Origin: an uncultured Gammaproteobacteria bacterium
GTDB taxonomy: Bacteria; Pseudomonadota; Gammaproteobacteria; SZUA-152
Direction of reading: 5' to 3'
DNA: 54,004 bases
Assembly (NCBI GenBank): GCA_913009875.1
Contig: CAJVYS010000005.1
Span: forward strand, 1 to 54,004
Below, one piece after another: positions 41,450-50,168 of this stretch (positions are counted from its first letter, which is position 1; each line of letters opens with the position of its first letter). Both the position numbers and the translations under genes were made by a program. The notes beneath the pieces are model-generated. The model had not been told where the DNA came from and made no database searches. It was given only the letters and a program-made list of their open reading frames with translations.

Positions 41450-43834
41450 TCACTTGAGATATCCCGCCCGCTCGCCACAGCGGCGCAACGCCTCGGCCAT
41501 GGCCTTGCCGTTGGCATAGCGCCGCTCTGCGTCCTTTTCCAGCGCCTTATTGATAACACGCGTCAGACAGCCAGGAAGTTCCATGCGCAGCTTGCGAATC
41601 GGTTTCGGCTTGTCATTGGCGATACGGTACATGAGGGTATTGAGGTTTTCACCCTGAAACGGCAGCTGTCCGCACCACAGCTGGTACAGGGTCACGCCGA
41701 GGGAAAACAGATCCGAGCGGCCGTCCACCTTCTTCCCCGCCAGCTGCTCCGGCGACATGTAAAAGGGGCTACCCAGCACGGTGCCGGTGCGGGTCTTGCT
41801 GTGGTCGGTGAGGCAAGCAATACCGAAGTCCGTCACCTTGAGCTGGTCGCTGTCGGCATCGAAAAGGATGTTGCCGGGCTTCACGTCGCGATGCACCACC
41901 TTCTGCGCGTGGGCGTAGTCCAGCGCCTCGGCGACGCGGATACCGATCTCGAACACCTGGGCAATGGGCAACAGGTCGTCGCGATGCACAAAGTTATCCA
42001 GGCTGTCGCCGGCGATGTAGTCCATGGCGATATAGGCCAGATCGTGCTCCTCGCCGACGTCGTAGATGGTGACGATATGCGGATGACTGAGCCGCCCGGC
42101 GGTCTCCGCCTCCTGGAAGAAACGCTGGCGCACCTCCTCCAGCTGCCGGCCGTCGAACTCATCGGACAGTGGCAGGGTCTTGATGGCCACGGTGCGGCCG
42201 ATGCGCGGGTCGCGGCCCAGGTACACCGTGCCCATGGCACCACGTCCCAGCTCATTTTCGATCTCGTAACGACCCAAAACCGGACGCTCAACCTTCGGGT
42301 CATCGACGATCATGGTGGCATTCAGCCCGCCACTGGCCGCCAGCGGCGCCGGACTGACGGCGCGATGGCGCTCGCAGCGCTCGGCAATGTCGCGGAATGT
42401 CGGCTGCTGCGCGGCGATCCGCTCAAACACCGCCAACGCCTTGCCGAACTGGCGGCGGCGCTCGTATTCCAGCCCCAGCTCATACAGGGCCTCGAGGGCC
42501 ACGCCCGGTGGCAGGGTGCACAGGGTGTCAAAGGCCGGATCCAGCTTGCCCTGATTGCGCAGCTCGGCGGCCAGGGCAAGATTCGCCGCCTCGGCCTGTC
42601 CGCGCAGTGCCAATAGATGACCGGCAAGGCGATGATGGACGGCAAGCAGGGGCTGCCCCAGCAGCAGATACAGCGCCGGCAGAGCCAGCGGCAGCCAGAG
42701 GTTCTCCACCACCAGCCCCAGCAGGCTGGCGTTGACCACCAGCAGCAACAGCACGCCACCCAGCAGCAATCCACCACGCCCCCGCAGGCGGCGCGGCAGC
42801 AACAGAAAATAGAGCAGAATCAGCAACAACCCGCCGCGTTCAACGCCCTGCGACCAACCGGGCACCCGCACCAGATCACCCGTTTGCAGAGCATTAATCA
42901 CCTGCGCCTGCCACGCCACTGGCGTCAGCCGTGGCCCGCCCGGCGCAACAACGCGATAACTCAGGTGCGGCGCGGTAATACCCAGCAGCACGATGCGGCC
43001 GCGTAGTTCGGCCTCCGGCACGCGGCCCTCCAGCAGGTGTTCGGCGGAAAACAGCGGTAATGGATTGTCCTCGGGGCGCGGTCGCGGATAGACCCGCAAT
43101 GCCGCATCGGTAGCGAAAAAGACATCGCCCAGTTGCACCCCGGGTTGCCCGGCCAGGCTGGGCGAAATCACCGCCTCACTCACCGGCACTCCACGTGCCC
43201 GCGCCAGCAGGTTCAACGCCAGACTGGGTCGGTAGACGCCATTGACCGCCAGCATCAGCGGCTCGGCGTACACCGGTTCGTCCTCGGCGGCCAGCGCCAG
43301 CACGCCGACGCGCGCCACATCAAAATGTGCCACCGACGACGACTGCAACTGCCACGGCAGGTGCGGTGGCCACAGCAGCGGCACAAACCAGGGCTGCTCC
43401 GCCGCCGCCAGCCCGGCGAGCAGCGATGGCATCCGCGCCGCTTCATTGTGTAGCGCCAGCAGGCCGCGGCGCTCCTCGACCTCGCTGGCCGGCCAGGCCA
43501 GTACCACACCCTGGTGCGCCAGCAACGTCCGCGCCTGCTGTGGTTGGCCGATGGGCAGAATCAGGCCGATGGCCGCAACATCGGATGCCGCAAGAATGTC
43601 CACGAGATCCGTCAGCCGCTGTGTCTCCCAGGGCCAGGGGCCGAAATCCACGAAGGTGCTTTCATCCAGCGCGACCACACTGACGTGGTTCTCCACCGGC
43701 GCCATCGGCACGGCGTGGATCAGCCAGTGATACAAACGTGACTCCACCGCCTCACCCAGCGGCAGGTAACTGGCCACAAACAACGATGCGCCCAGCAGGG
43801 TGATCCATAAACGATGGCTGGCAAAAAATCTCAT
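41450..43834 (-). CDS. CHASE2-sensor Ser/Thr protein kinase
   Basis: A 794-residue membrane kinase. It has an N-terminal membrane anchor (about 10-28) and an extracytoplasmic CHASE2 domain (about 30-340; VSVVALDESTFVDFGPWPWE, RIVLLGITAPHL), then about three membrane segments (345-430; RGGLLLILLYFLLLPRRL and LLLVVNASLLGLVVENLWL). A TPR-like helical stretch near 430-500 is followed by a C-terminal Hanks-type kinase (about 523-790). The kinase has GRGAMGTVYLG, AIKTLP, HRDVKPGNILFD and DFGIACLTDH. It senses an external signal and phosphorylates cytosolic partners; the FHA protein and PP2C phosphatase downstream complete the module. Confidence 0.92.
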   Translation of the reverse strand: MRFFASHRLWITLLGASLFVASYLPLGEAVESRLYHWLIHAVPMAPVENHVSVVALDESTFVDFGPWPWETQRLTDLVDILAASDVAAIGLILPIGQPQQARTLLAHQGVVLAWPASEVEERRGLLALHNEAARMPSLLAGLAAAEQPWFVPLLWPPHLPWQLQSSSVAHFDVARVGVLALAAEDEPVYAEPLMLAVNGVYRPSLALNLLARARGVPVSEAVISPSLAGQPGVQLGDVFFATDAALRVYPRPRPEDNPLPLFSAEHLLEGRVPEAELRGRIVLLGITAPHLSYRVVAPGGPRLTPVAWQAQVINALQTGDLVRVPGWSQGVERGGLLLILLYFLLLPRRLRGRGGLLLGGVLLLLVVNASLLGLVVENLWLPLALPALYLLLGQPLLAVHHRLAGHLLALRGQAEAANLALAAELRNQGKLDPAFDTLCTLPPGVALEALYELGLEYERRRQFGKALAVFERIAAQQPTFRDIAERCERHRAVSPAPLAASGGLNATMIVDDPKVERPVLGRYEIENELGRGAMGTVYLGRDPRIGRTVAIKTLPLSDEFDGRQLEEVRQRFFQEAETAGRLSHPHIVTIYDVGEEHDLAYIAMDYIAGDSLDNFVHRDDLLPIAQVFEIGIRVAEALDYAHAQKVVHRDVKPGNILFDADSDQLKVTDFGIACLTDHSKTRTGTVLGSPFYMSPEQLAGKKVDGRSDLFSLGVTLYQLWCGQLPFQGENLNTLMYRIANDKPKPIRKLRMELPGCLTRVINKALEKDAERRYANGKAMAEALRRCGERAGYLK

Positions 43835-43876
43835 TGGGTTCCGAAGCAGTATTCTGGGTCGCTATTTGCGCTTACT

Positions 43877-43939
43877 TGTGGGAGCGGCTTCAGCCGCGAA
43901 GAATCTTCCCTCCCTTTTGCGGCTGAAGCCGTTCCCACA
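43877..43939. repeat. Paired REP palindrome
   Basis: tgtgggagcggcttcagccg (from 43877) faces its near-complement ending at 43939, with a short loop. It separates the kinase and transporter genes. Confidence 0.85.
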
Positions 43940-43953
43940 AAAGATCGCATCAA

Positions 43954-45228
43954 TCATCTATCGGCCGTACCTTCGCGAGCTTCACCCGCCACCTCCACCC
44001 GCGACAACAGCCATGCCCCGGCCACGAACAACAGGATCAGCGACAACATCCCGGCCCGGTGGCTGTCCGTGGCGACACTGACAACCCCCACCATCAGCGG
44101 CCCCAGCAGGGCTGCAAACTTGCCCAGCATATTGTAAAAACCGAAGAACTCCGCCGCCTTGTCCGTGGGGATCAGGCGCGCATACAGAGAGCGGCTGAGG
44201 GCCTGGATGCCGCCCTGCACCAGACCAATGCACACCGCCAGCAGGTAAAACTCCCAGGTCTCTTCAATCAGCACCGCCCACAGCGTGACCGCCACATACA
44301 CGCCGATAGCAATAAAAATGCCACGCTTCGCCCCGATCTTCTGCCCCAGCCAGCCAAAGGCCAGCGCCGCTGGGAAGCCCACAAACTGGGTGATCAGCAG
44401 TGCACCGATGAGGTGGGTCTGCTCAAGACCGATGGCGAGGCCATAGTCCACCGCCATGCGCACGATGGTGTCGACGCCATCGATGTACAGCCAGTAGGCC
44501 ACGAGAAACAGAAACACCGGACGCAGCTGGCGAATGTGCCGGAAGGTGTCGATGACCTGCCGATAGCCGGCACACACCACGGCCCAACCCGACAGCCGCT
44601 GTGCTACGGGTGGCTCTTTCACCATAAGCACCAATGGCAAAGAAAACAGCACCCACCACAGGGCCACACTGAGGAACGAATAACGCACCGCCTCTTCCGC
44701 GCTGTCCAGTCCAAAGCTGTCCGGCGACAAGGTCATGGCCACGTTGATGCCGAACAGCAGCCCGCCGCCGAGATAGCCCATCGCATAGCCGATGGCCGAT
44801 ACCATGTCCCAGTCTTCTTTACGCGCCACCACGGTGAGCAGGGCGTCGTAAAACACATTCGCGCCCATAAAACCCACCGTAGCGGCCACGAACAGGCCCA
44901 GCGCCGCCGCCCATTCCCCTGCCCCCACAGTACTCAGAGCCGCGGTACAGATCACCCCCAGCAGGGCGAACAACAGCAGGAAGCGTTTGCGCAGGCCACC
45001 ACGGTCGGCAATGGCGCCCAGCAGTGGCGCGGCCAGCACGATAAACAGGCTGGCCACAGCATTGCCCACACCGAGCTGAAAGGTGCTGGTGGTGCTGTCG
45101 AGGCCGCTGCCCCAGTACTGCTTGAAGAACAACGGAAAAAAACCGGCCATCACCGTGGTGGCGAAGGCGGAGTTGGCCCAGTCGTAAAAGGCCCAGGCGA
45201 TGATCGGTCGAGTGAGGTAGCGTTTCAT
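43954..45228 (-). CDS. UMF1-type MFS transporter (Atg22-like)
   Basis: A 424-residue membrane protein with about 12 segments. The N-terminal signature AWAFYDWANSAFATTVMAGFFPLFFKQYW is typical of the UMF1 / Atg22-like branch of the major facilitator superfamily, as is FYDALLTVVARKEDWDMVSAIGYAMGYLGGG. Related proteins are thought to export amino acids or other small metabolites; the substrate is unknown. Start ATG 45228; the frame from 45318 lies in a REP region. Confidence 0.88.
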   Translation of the reverse strand: MKRYLTRPIIAWAFYDWANSAFATTVMAGFFPLFFKQYWGSGLDSTTSTFQLGVGNAVASLFIVLAAPLLGAIADRGGLRKRFLLLFALLGVICTAALSTVGAGEWAAALGLFVAATVGFMGANVFYDALLTVVARKEDWDMVSAIGYAMGYLGGGLLFGINVAMTLSPDSFGLDSAEEAVRYSFLSVALWWVLFSLPLVLMVKEPPVAQRLSGWAVVCAGYRQVIDTFRHIRQLRPVFLFLVAYWLYIDGVDTIVRMAVDYGLAIGLEQTHLIGALLITQFVGFPAALAFGWLGQKIGAKRGIFIAIGVYVAVTLWAVLIEETWEFYLLAVCIGLVQGGIQALSRSLYARLIPTDKAAEFFGFYNMLGKFAALLGPLMVGVVSVATDSHRAGMLSLILLFVAGAWLLSRVEVAGEAREGTADR

Positions 45229-45278
45229 TGCCCGAGCCTGCTCCTCAAAGAGGAGAAATGATGCCAAAAAACAACCCG

Positions 45279-45352
45279 GCAGGAGTGGCCTCTCAGGCCG
45301 CGAAAGCGCTCTCGACACTGAACTTTCGCGGCCTGAGGGGCCACTCCTACGG
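45279..45352. repeat. Paired REP palindrome, third type
   Basis: gcaggagtggcctctcaggc facing gcctgaggggccactcctac, the same type as at 15227-15299. It lies between the YkgJ-type gene and the transporter gene. Confidence 0.85.
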
Positions 45353-45366
45353 GCAAATAGGTTACG

Positions 45367-45807
45367 CTATTTCCCCGCCAGTTTCTTGAACCGCTTATCC
45401 CACTTTTTGTAGCGCTTGCGGCAGTAATCATCCAGTGCCTGATGGCTGTCGAAGAACAGGTCGAAGCCCTCCTCCGCCGAGCTATCGAATTCGCATTCAT
45501 CGTTAGAGTAACCGCGACAGATCATAGGGCGAATCTCATAGATACCGCATTGCCCCGTCTCCGTGATGTGCTCACAGGCCGCCTCCACAACCAGCATGAA
45601 CCAGCCATCAGCGTCCTTGTAAAACTGGATATTGCGATGCGACACCTGCCACAGCAGGGTGTCGAAGTCCGACATCGAGCGTGGCGTATCGATGTGCAAG
45701 GTAATGTACTGGCAGCACTTGGTGCCGGTACAGAGACTGCACTTGTTCTCTGGCGTGACTTTTATCGCCTTCATCGCCTTAGCGGCCTTTTTCTTTTTAT
45801 TCGCCAT
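45367..45807 (-). CDS. YkgJ-family cysteine-cluster protein
   Basis: A 146-residue protein with the zinc/iron-chelating cysteine pattern of the YkgJ (CxxCxxxxCC) family: KCSLCTGTKCCQYITL, then CEHITETGQCGIYEIRPMICRGY. The N-terminus is very lysine-rich (MANKKKKAAKAMKAIK). Metal identity and function are unknown for the family. Start ATG 45807; the longer frame to 45963 is inside palindromic repeats. Confidence 0.85.
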   Translation of the reverse strand: MANKKKKAAKAMKAIKVTPENKCSLCTGTKCCQYITLHIDTPRSMSDFDTLLWQVSHRNIQFYKDADGWFMLVVEAACEHITETGQCGIYEIRPMICRGYSNDECEFDSSAEEGFDLFFDSHQALDDYCRKRYKKWDKRFKKLAGK

Positions 45808-45837
45808 CAAAATCCCCTCGGGTACGATGTCGCATAA

Positions 45838-46123
45838 TATTAACCCGGCAACGATATATGTTGCGTTCAGCCGATGTGTGCCCGCCTGCAGCAAGGCATC
45901 AAAACGCCACTGTAGCATTCCTACAGTCAGTTTTGATAACGCAGCCTGCAGGCGGGCACACACCGGCCTGCCCCTTGTAAAATTATACTGTCAGGGGCTT
46001 CAAGAATGGCCCGGCTCTGCGTTGTAGCTCTTGCCAAGGGAACCACCATTACCCGCGAACTACGCCTTGATCCGGGCCATTCTTGAAGCCCTGAACACGA
46101 CATATATCGCCGCCGGGTTAATA
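45838..46123. repeat. Three-layer nested palindrome upstream of ppx
   Basis: Outer arms 45838-45860 (tattaacccggcaacgatat) and 46101-46123 enclose two side-by-side inverted repeats. The first has arms 45875-45891 (tgtgtgcccgcctgcag) and 45946-45962 with further complementarity inside. The second has arms about 45992-46014 (ggcttcaagaatggcccgg) and 46072-46093. This fills most of the 384-bp gap between the divergent YkgJ and ppx genes. Confidence 0.85.
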
Positions 46124-46191
46124 ACAAACCCGGCGACTGGAAATAGCCATGAGATAATGCGATAACTAGTAAGCCATCTGGATGTCTTCCC

Positions 46192-47694
46192 ATGCCCATA
46201 GACCCGCCTGCCAACGAAACCTTCGCCGCCATCGACCTCGGCTCCAACAGCTTTCATATGATCGTCTGCCGCCTCAGCAACGGTGAACTGCATGTGGAGG
46301 ACAAACTGCGTGAAATGGTGCGTCTCGGTGCCGGGCTGGACAAAAAAAACCGCCTCGATAACGAAACCCAGGAACGTGCCCTGGCCTGTCTGGAACGCTT
46401 CGGCCAACGCCTGCATGGCCTGCCGCCACAACGCATCCGCGCGGCGGGCACCAATACCCTGCGCATTGCGCGCAACACCAGCGACTTCCTTGCCCGTGCC
46501 GAACAGGCTCTGGGACATTCCATCGAAATCATCGCTGGCACGGAAGAGGCGCGCCTCATCTATCTCGGTGTGGCACACAGCACCGGTGCGGACGAAAGGC
46601 GCCGCTTTGTCATGGACATCGGCGGCGGCAGCACCGAGCTGATCATCGGCGAAGGCTTCGAACCGCGCTACATGCAAAGCCTGTACATGGGCTGCGTGAG
46701 TATGACGCGTAACTATTTTGCCGATGGCGTCATCACGCCCAAGGCGGTGAAACGCGCCGAGCTGGCCGCACAGGTGGAACTGGAGCCGGTCAAGACCACG
46801 TATCGCAACATGGGCTGGGAAAAGACCCTCGGCGCCTCCGGCAGCATTCGCTCTATTCGCAACGTAGTGCAGGCCGAGGGCTGGAGCAACGATGGCATCA
46901 CCCTCGATTCACTCAAGACATTGCGCACCGCAATGCTCGACGCCGGGCATATCGATAAATTGTCATTCAAGGGGCTAACGGTGGAGCGCGCGCCGGTATT
47001 CCCCGGTGGGGTAATGATACTCCTGGCCACCTTCAAGACCCTGGGCATCGAGCAGATGCAGGTATCGGACGGCGCCCTGCGCGAAGGGCTGATCCATGAC
47101 CTGCTGGGGCGCGTGCACCACGAAGACGTGCGCGGCCGCGCGGTGAACAATCTGGCGCAGCGCTATCACGTCGATCTGCCACACGCGCAGCAGGTGGTTG
47201 AAACCGTGCAGACCTGCGCGACACAGGTAGCCGAAAGCTGGTCACTGAATCTGCAAGAGAGCCGGCAATGGCTGCAATGGGCCGCGCTGCTGCACGAGAT
47301 CGGCCTTGATATCGCCCATAGCGGCTTTCACAAACATGGTGCCTATATCGCCGAATTTACCGACCTGTCCGGTTTTTCCCGCAACCAGCAACGCCTGCTT
47401 GCGACGCTGATCCGTACTCACCGTCGCAAGCTCTCCGCTACCTCCTTCGACCACCTTGTCGAAAAGCATCAGCACCGCGCCCGGCACTGGGCCATCCTGC
47501 TGCGCCTGGCCGTTTTGCTGCACCGCAGCCGTAGCCCGGAGGCACTACCGAAGTTCAAACTCAAGGCCGGCAAAGACAGCCTGAAAGTAAAATTCCCCGA
47601 GAACTGGCTGGACGAACATCTGCTGACCCGGACTGATCTGGCACGGGAAGCGGAGTACCTGCAAGCGGCAGCATTCTCGCTCAGTTTTTCCTGA
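46192..47694 (+). CDS. ppx: Ppx/GppA-family exopolyphosphatase
   Basis: A 500-residue ASKHA-fold phosphatase. AAIDLGSNSFHMIVCRL at the N-terminus and FVMDIGGGSTELIIGEG are the two phosphate-binding loops, and AAGTNTLRIARN is also conserved. The C-terminal half is the HD-like domain (HEIGLDIAHSGFHKHGAYI). It hydrolyses polyphosphate and/or pppGpp; sequence alone does not separate the two, but length fits full Ppx. It is followed by the CDF gene after 29 bp. Confidence 0.9.
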   Translation: MPIDPPANETFAAIDLGSNSFHMIVCRLSNGELHVEDKLREMVRLGAGLDKKNRLDNETQERALACLERFGQRLHGLPPQRIRAAGTNTLRIARNTSDFLARAEQALGHSIEIIAGTEEARLIYLGVAHSTGADERRRFVMDIGGGSTELIIGEGFEPRYMQSLYMGCVSMTRNYFADGVITPKAVKRAELAAQVELEPVKTTYRNMGWEKTLGASGSIRSIRNVVQAEGWSNDGITLDSLKTLRTAMLDAGHIDKLSFKGLTVERAPVFPGGVMILLATFKTLGIEQMQVSDGALREGLIHDLLGRVHHEDVRGRAVNNLAQRYHVDLPHAQQVVETVQTCATQVAESWSLNLQESRQWLQWAALLHEIGLDIAHSGFHKHGAYIAEFTDLSGFSRNQQRLLATLIRTHRRKLSATSFDHLVEKHQHRARHWAILLRLAVLLHRSRSPEALPKFKLKAGKDSLKVKFPENWLDEHLLTRTDLAREAEYLQAAAFSLSFS

Positions 47695-47723
47695 TTCAGG
47701 CAAGGGGCCGAGAAAAAATAGCC

Positions 47724-48614
47724 ATGGCACACGACCACCAACACGACATTGACGCCATGGGTGACCGTCGTCTGGGCTGGGCCATCGTCATCAACATGCT
47801 CCTCACCGTGGCACAGGTGATCGGTGGCGTCATCTCCGGCAGCCTGTCACTGATCGCCGATGCCCTGCACAATTTCAGCGATGCCGCCTCGCTGTTGATC
47901 GCCTGGGTGGCCCGCAGGATCGGCAGACAGCCTCCCGACCACTTCAAGACCTTTGGCTACAAACGCGCCGAGGTGATTGCCGCCCTGATCAACCTCGTCA
48001 CGCTGGTTCTGGTGGGTTTGTATCTGATCTATGAGGCCCTGTGGCGCATGGTCGAGCCGCAGGTCATTGAAGGATGGACGGTGGTTATCGTCGCCAGTGT
48101 CGCGCTGGTGATCGACATCGCCACGGCAATACTGACCTACAGCATGTCCCGCCACAGCATAAATATCCGCGCCGCCTTTCTGCACAACGTTTCCGATGCC
48201 CTTGCCTCCGTAGGCGTCATCATCGCCGGCAGTCTTATCTTGCTCTACGACTGGTACTGGACGGATACCGCTTTGACCCTACTCATCGCCGGCTATGTGC
48301 TCTATCAGGCCGCGACGCTGTTACCCAAGACCATACACATCCTGATGCAAGGCGCGCCGGAAGACATCTCCATTGCAGAAGTCATCGACGCCATGGAGCA
48401 CGTCGAAGGCGTTGTAAACATCCATCACCTGCATCTGTGGCAACTCGACGAGCACAAAAATGCCCTGGAGGCCCATGTCGTGATCAAGGATTTTGCTGGC
48501 ACGGAAAAGATTAAAATGGCCTTGAAAGGCGAACTTGAAAAACGCTTTGCGATAACGCATTCAACACTGGAGTTTGAAACCGATCATTGTAGTGATACAA
48601 CCCGGTTGGCATAA
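47724..48614 (+). CDS. CDF-family divalent metal exporter (CzcD/ZitB-like)
   Basis: A 296-residue cation diffusion facilitator. The N-terminus is His-rich (MAHDHQHDID), with six membrane segments carrying the metal-site motifs HNFSD (segment 2) and HNVSD (segment 5). The cytosolic domain (about 210-290; VEGVVNIHHLHLWQLDEHKNALEAHVVI) is of the Zn2+/Cd2+ type. Expected to export zinc in exchange for protons. It is probably co-transcribed with ppx. Confidence 0.92.
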   Translation: MAHDHQHDIDAMGDRRLGWAIVINMLLTVAQVIGGVISGSLSLIADALHNFSDAASLLIAWVARRIGRQPPDHFKTFGYKRAEVIAALINLVTLVLVGLYLIYEALWRMVEPQVIEGWTVVIVASVALVIDIATAILTYSMSRHSINIRAAFLHNVSDALASVGVIIAGSLILLYDWYWTDTALTLLIAGYVLYQAATLLPKTIHILMQGAPEDISIAEVIDAMEHVEGVVNIHHLHLWQLDEHKNALEAHVVIKDFAGTEKIKMALKGELEKRFAITHSTLEFETDHCSDTTRLA

Positions 48615-48763
48615 ACGTCTTTCGTAAACCCCAGCGCATTACGCCAGCCCAAGGGGGCGCTGTGCGCACCAATACCGGAAAAAACAAGGCAAGGAATCAA
48701 TCGCTGGAAGTACGGGACTGTAGGCAAACGTGCCGTAACAAACAACGCCTACCCATTAGCGGG

Positions 48764-49306
48764 TCAGAAACTGTAGACAATACTGGCCGTCAGCACATCG
48801 ATTTCGTCATCAAGCGAATAACGCTCCCAGGCACCCAGGAAGCCTATGCTGCTCGACAGATCGAAGCGTCCACCCAAGCCATAGAACAGATCGACGTCAC
48901 CCGTTGTCACCATACCGCCGGTGGGACCGCTATTGCTCCACTTGGAATCCCAGACCAGGAAACCGAGCTTGCCGAAGACGGCAAACTTGTCAGCAAAAGG
49001 ATAACTGCCAATAGCGGAAAACTCGAGACCCGATGACGAAACGGCTTTGATCTCACCATTGGGCATCACCGGACCATCCATTTTACCAAAGGATATGTAG
49101 CCGGCTTCCAGGGCAAGATACCGGCTCACCGAATAGCCACCGAAAAGTTTCCAGCCCATCATGCTGTCGTACACACTATTGTCCGGCGAGACACTTCCCA
49201 GGCCAAAACCGAAATATGAATCACCTTCACCCGCACAAACCGCCGAAGAAGCACCCAGCACCGCGGCGAGGGCACTGGAAATCAGATATATCTTGCCATC
49301 CTTCAT
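48764..49306 (-). CDS. Small outer-membrane beta-barrel protein (OmpA/OmpW-like fold)
   Basis: A 180-residue protein with a signal peptide (MKDGKIYLISSALAAVLGASSAVCA) and eight or so amphipathic strands (YFGFGLGSVSP, GWKLFGGYSVSRYLALEAGYISFG, LFYGLGGRFDLSSSIGFLGAWERY). The C-terminal strand ends in Phe (TASIVYSF). The start ATG 49306 follows gggagg. Function is unknown. The 149-bp gap to the CDF gene is unremarkable. Confidence 0.8.
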   Translation of the reverse strand: MKDGKIYLISSALAAVLGASSAVCAGEGDSYFGFGLGSVSPDNSVYDSMMGWKLFGGYSVSRYLALEAGYISFGKMDGPVMPNGEIKAVSSSGLEFSAIGSYPFADKFAVFGKLGFLVWDSKWSNSGPTGGMVTTGDVDLFYGLGGRFDLSSSIGFLGAWERYSLDDEIDVLTASIVYSF

Positions 49307-49391
49307 ATTTTCCTCCCAAGTAGCGGAATTACCCCGCTCCCTACATTTTTGTGCCTGATTTAACTTGTCCAGCCGCAAAGGAGCAAAGCCC

Positions 49392-50096
49392 TTAACTGGC
49401 TCCGCCTACTACTATTTTTGTTGGCCGGCCACGCCTGTCCTGCCCCACTTTACACCCCAATTTTTTCTCGACTTTTTCTCGAAAATTATCATTTCCCAAG
49501 GGTGTGCCCGTTTGCCAGGCTGCACGAATCGTCGCCAAGGTCTCTGTATCAACGTGCGCCTTAAACAGGGCAGTGTATGCCGTGGTCCGTGACTTAGCTC
49601 CTCTGCCCAGTGATAGATACAGGGGATGCGGCGTCACCAGGTCATCCACTTGTCCCTTTGCATTATGGCGATAGCTTGACCAACGGTACTGTGCAGGTTG
49701 ACGCACCATGTTCGCCCGCACCGGGTTGAGTTCGATATACTTCATACAGATCAAAAGGTAGTGCTCTTCCTGAACCAGGCTGGCCTTGTAGCGTCCTTCC
49801 CAGATGGAACCGCTGGAGCCATAAGCTTGGTTAATATAAGGCACATAGCGACGTCCCACATATTGCATCATACGGGTAATACCAATGCTGTCAGACGGCG
49901 TGGCGAGTATATGAATATGGTTCGTCATGAGCACATAGGCATGAATATCACAGTGATACCGCCTTGCACCCTCCAGAAGCCAATCACGATAAGCCGCATA
50001 ATCCGAATCCTCAAAGAAGACCGGTTCTCGGCTGTGCCCTCTCTGCACAATGTGCACAGGTACACCAGGGATAATAAAGCGGGGTTTTCTTGGCAT
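49392..50096 (-). CDS. REP-associated tyrosine transposase (RAYT), IS200-like, no. 1
   Basis: A 234-residue Y1/HUH-type transposase. RFIIPGVPVHIVQRGHSREPVFF, the HUH-like HIH in LMTNHIHILATP, and the conserved YIELNPVRANMVRQPAQYRWSSY identify the RAYT/IS200-like clade. The catalytic Tyr candidate lies in the helix following RMMQYVGRRYVPYINQ. A ribosome-binding gaggt precedes the ATG. Such enzymes are linked to spread of REP palindromes, which are abundant here, but which REP family it handles cannot be told. Confidence 0.88.
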   Translation of the reverse strand: MPRKPRFIIPGVPVHIVQRGHSREPVFFEDSDYAAYRDWLLEGARRYHCDIHAYVLMTNHIHILATPSDSIGITRMMQYVGRRYVPYINQAYGSSGSIWEGRYKASLVQEEHYLLICMKYIELNPVRANMVRQPAQYRWSSYRHNAKGQVDDLVTPHPLYLSLGRGAKSRTTAYTALFKAHVDTETLATIRAAWQTGTPLGNDNFREKVEKKLGCKVGQDRRGRPTKIVVGGAS

Positions 50097-50168
50097 AGTG
50101 CTTACCTCTTACACTCTCTGCGTAAAAACTAACACAATTAATCCCATACTTAAAGGGCTTTGACCCCT

